From NCBI GenBank assembly GCA_031257595.1, contig JAIROH010000243.1:1-7179 (forward strand): a stretch of 7,179 bases of DNA, given 5' to 3'. Under the pieces are notes generated by a model that worked only from the letters and a program-made list of their open reading frames with translations, was not told the origin of the DNA and ran no database searches. Numbering within the stretch: position 1 is the stretch's first letter; the number at the start of each line of letters is the position of its first letter. Positions 5,905 to 7,179 of the stretch are shown one piece after another. This DNA is from Treponema sp. Lineage in GTDB: Bacteria; Spirochaetota; Spirochaetia; Treponematales; Breznakiellaceae. The position numbers were made by a program, and so were the translations under genes.

Positions 5905-7179
5905 TCAGGTTCCGTCCGTTACGTCTCCCCATTCGGCAAGTTTTCTGTGCAGGGTCTTTCTGCCGATGTTCAGAACTTCGGCGGTTTTGCTTTTATTGCC
6001 TTTGAAGAAACCCAGCGTGTCGCGGATAACGGCACGCTCCACCTGTTCCAGCGTAGAACCCATCGGTATCGATATCCAGCTTTCGTCATTCTTTGCCCGA
6101 ATCGTCGGGGGAAGATCCGCTTCGACAATAACGCTGCCTTTGGACATAACGACGGCGCTTTCGACACAGTTACGAAGTTCGCGGACGTTTCCCGGCCAGT
6201 CGTAGCCGTACATCGCGGCCCTGGCTTTTTCATCAAAGCCCTCAACCCGCTTGCCGTTTTCTTCGGCGCATTCCTTGAGAAACGCGCTCAGTAAAAGCGG
6301 AATATCGTCCTTGCGTTCCCGAAGCGGCGGCACATGGATGTTTACCACGTTAAGACGGAAGTAGAGATCTTCCCGGAAATTTCCTTTTTCCACTTCCCCT
6401 TTAAGATCCTTGTTCGTCGCGGCCACAATCCGCACATCGACTTCAAGGGTCTCTTCCCCGCCGACCCGTTCAAATTTTTTGTCCTGAAGTACCCGCAGCA
6501 GTTTTATCTGAATGTTTTGATCAATTTCTCCGATTTCGTCGAGGAAAAGGGTGCCTTCATTGGCCAGTTCAAAACGGCCACGTTTCCGGCCTGTCGCGCC
6601 GGTAAAAGCTCCCTTTTCGTGGCCGAAAAGCTCGCTTTCTATAATCGATTCCGGCAGGGCGGCGCAGTGTACCTTGACAAGGGGCTTGCCTTTCCGGGGC
6701 GAAAGCTCGTGTATGGCGTCGGCGACCAGTTCCTTTCCTACCCCGGATTCACCGGTAATAAGTATTGACGCCTTCGCCGGGGCGACACGGTTTATCGTAT
6801 CGAAAACACGGCGCATCGGGGCGCTGGATCCTATCATCCGGCGGAACTGAATCTTTTTTTCAAGTTCCGCCTCAAGGCTTTCGTTTTGCAGCGCCAGTTC
6901 CTGGGTGTGTAAAGCCCGTTTTACCAGCATCGTCAGGTGATCGATGTTCGGAGGCTTGGTGATAAAATCGTAGGCGCCGTTTCGCATCGCGGCTACCGCG
7001 TTTTCAACGGTACCGTGTCCGGTAAGAACAATTACCGGAAGGCTCGGATGTCCGGCGTTAATCTTCCGCTGGAATTCTTCGCCGCTCATACCCGGCATCC
7101 GGAGATCGGTAATCACGAGGTCTATGTCGCCTTTTTCAAAACGGTTCCAGCCTTCTTCCCCGTCCGCGGCGGTAACCAC
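5905..7179 (-). CDS. NtrC-family sigma-54-dependent response regulator (5' end outside window)
   Basis: 424 codons are visible and the frame is open at the right edge. The first visible codon, GTG, is an internal Val (VVTAAD...), so about 35-40 N-terminal receiver residues are missing. Receiver: phospho-acceptor D25 in ITDLRMPGMSG, T53 in VLTGHGT, K75 in FITKPP. A short coiled linker (~92-112) follows. AAA+ sigma-54 domain: Walker A GESGVGKE (143-150), the sigma-54-contacting GAFTGA (190-195), Walker B GTLFLDEIGE (209-218), FREDLYFRLNV (268-278) carrying arginine-finger residues, WPGNVREL (328-335) sensor II. The C-terminal Fis-type helix-turn-helix (NKSKTAEVLNIGRKTLHRKL, 395-414) binds DNA. 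All key residues are intact, so it should activate sigma-54 promoters when phosphorylated. The partner kinase is not in the window. It is transcribed towards rbsK 97 bp away, but no convincing -24/-12 promoter is visible there. Resembles AtoC/ZraR-type regulators; the specific target is unknown. Confidence 0.92.
   Translation of the reverse strand: MVTAADGEEGWNRFEKGDIDLVITDLRMPGMSGEEFQRKINAGHPSLPVIVLTGHGTVENAVAAMRNGAYDFITKPPNIDHLTMLVKRALHTQELALQNESLEAELEKKIQFRRMIGSSAPMRRVFDTINRVAPAKASILITGESGVGKELVADAIHELSPRKGKPLVKVHCAALPESIIESELFGHEKGAFTGATGRKRGRFELANEGTLFLDEIGEIDQNIQIKLLRVLQDKKFERVGGEETLEVDVRIVAATNKDLKGEVEKGNFREDLYFRLNVVNIHVPPLRERKDDIPLLLSAFLKECAEENGKRVEGFDEKARAAMYGYDWPGNVRELRNCVESAVVMSKGSVIVEADLPPTIRAKNDESWISIPMGSTLEQVERAVIRDTLGFFKGNKSKTAEVLNIGRKTLHRKLAEWGDVTDGT

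Overview
The window looks like a bacterial chromosome segment of roughly even GC content with tightly packed genes. It holds five protein genes: two are cut by the window edges and three are complete. No rRNA, tRNA, CRISPR array or insertion sequence was seen. The style (a Fis-tailed NtrC-type regulator, a ribokinase/mutarotase pair, a GH63/GH37-like glycosidase) fits a spirochaete of the Treponema group, perhaps a gut-associated one. That is an impression from protein style, not a proven assignment.

Left arm (1-2243, minus strand): one uninterrupted frame of 747 codons, starting at TTG and running off the left edge. Its first ~465 residues resemble GatB/GatE, the tRNA-dependent transamidase subunit, including the C-terminal YqeY tRNA-binding tail. 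It continues directly into a type-I/GatD-like asparaginase domain. Both catalytic centres look damaged: the GatB metal-site Glu/His are Asp/Arg, and the asparaginase nucleophile Thr is Ala. The frame is nevertheless open throughout. This is the most unusual object in the window.

Centre (2244-3890): a 112-bp divergent promoter region leads into a plus-strand cytoplasmic (alpha/alpha)6-barrel glycosidase-like gene. That gene ends in a strong hairpin whose loop contains the stop codon. A second, nested palindrome (3810-3861) follows, in the gap between convergent genes.

Right arm (3891-7179, minus strand): in transcription order, an NtrC-family sigma-54 response regulator (N-terminus outside the window), a short remnant resembling the C-terminal tail of a short-chain dehydrogenase, a ribokinase, and an aldose-1-epimerase-like mutarotase. 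The kinase and mutarotase are 45 bp apart and form a plausible pentose/sugar-phosphorylation operon. The dehydrogenase scrap suggests this operon was once longer or has been rearranged. Whether the regulator controls the sugar genes cannot be decided from the sequence; no clear sigma-54 promoter was seen between them.
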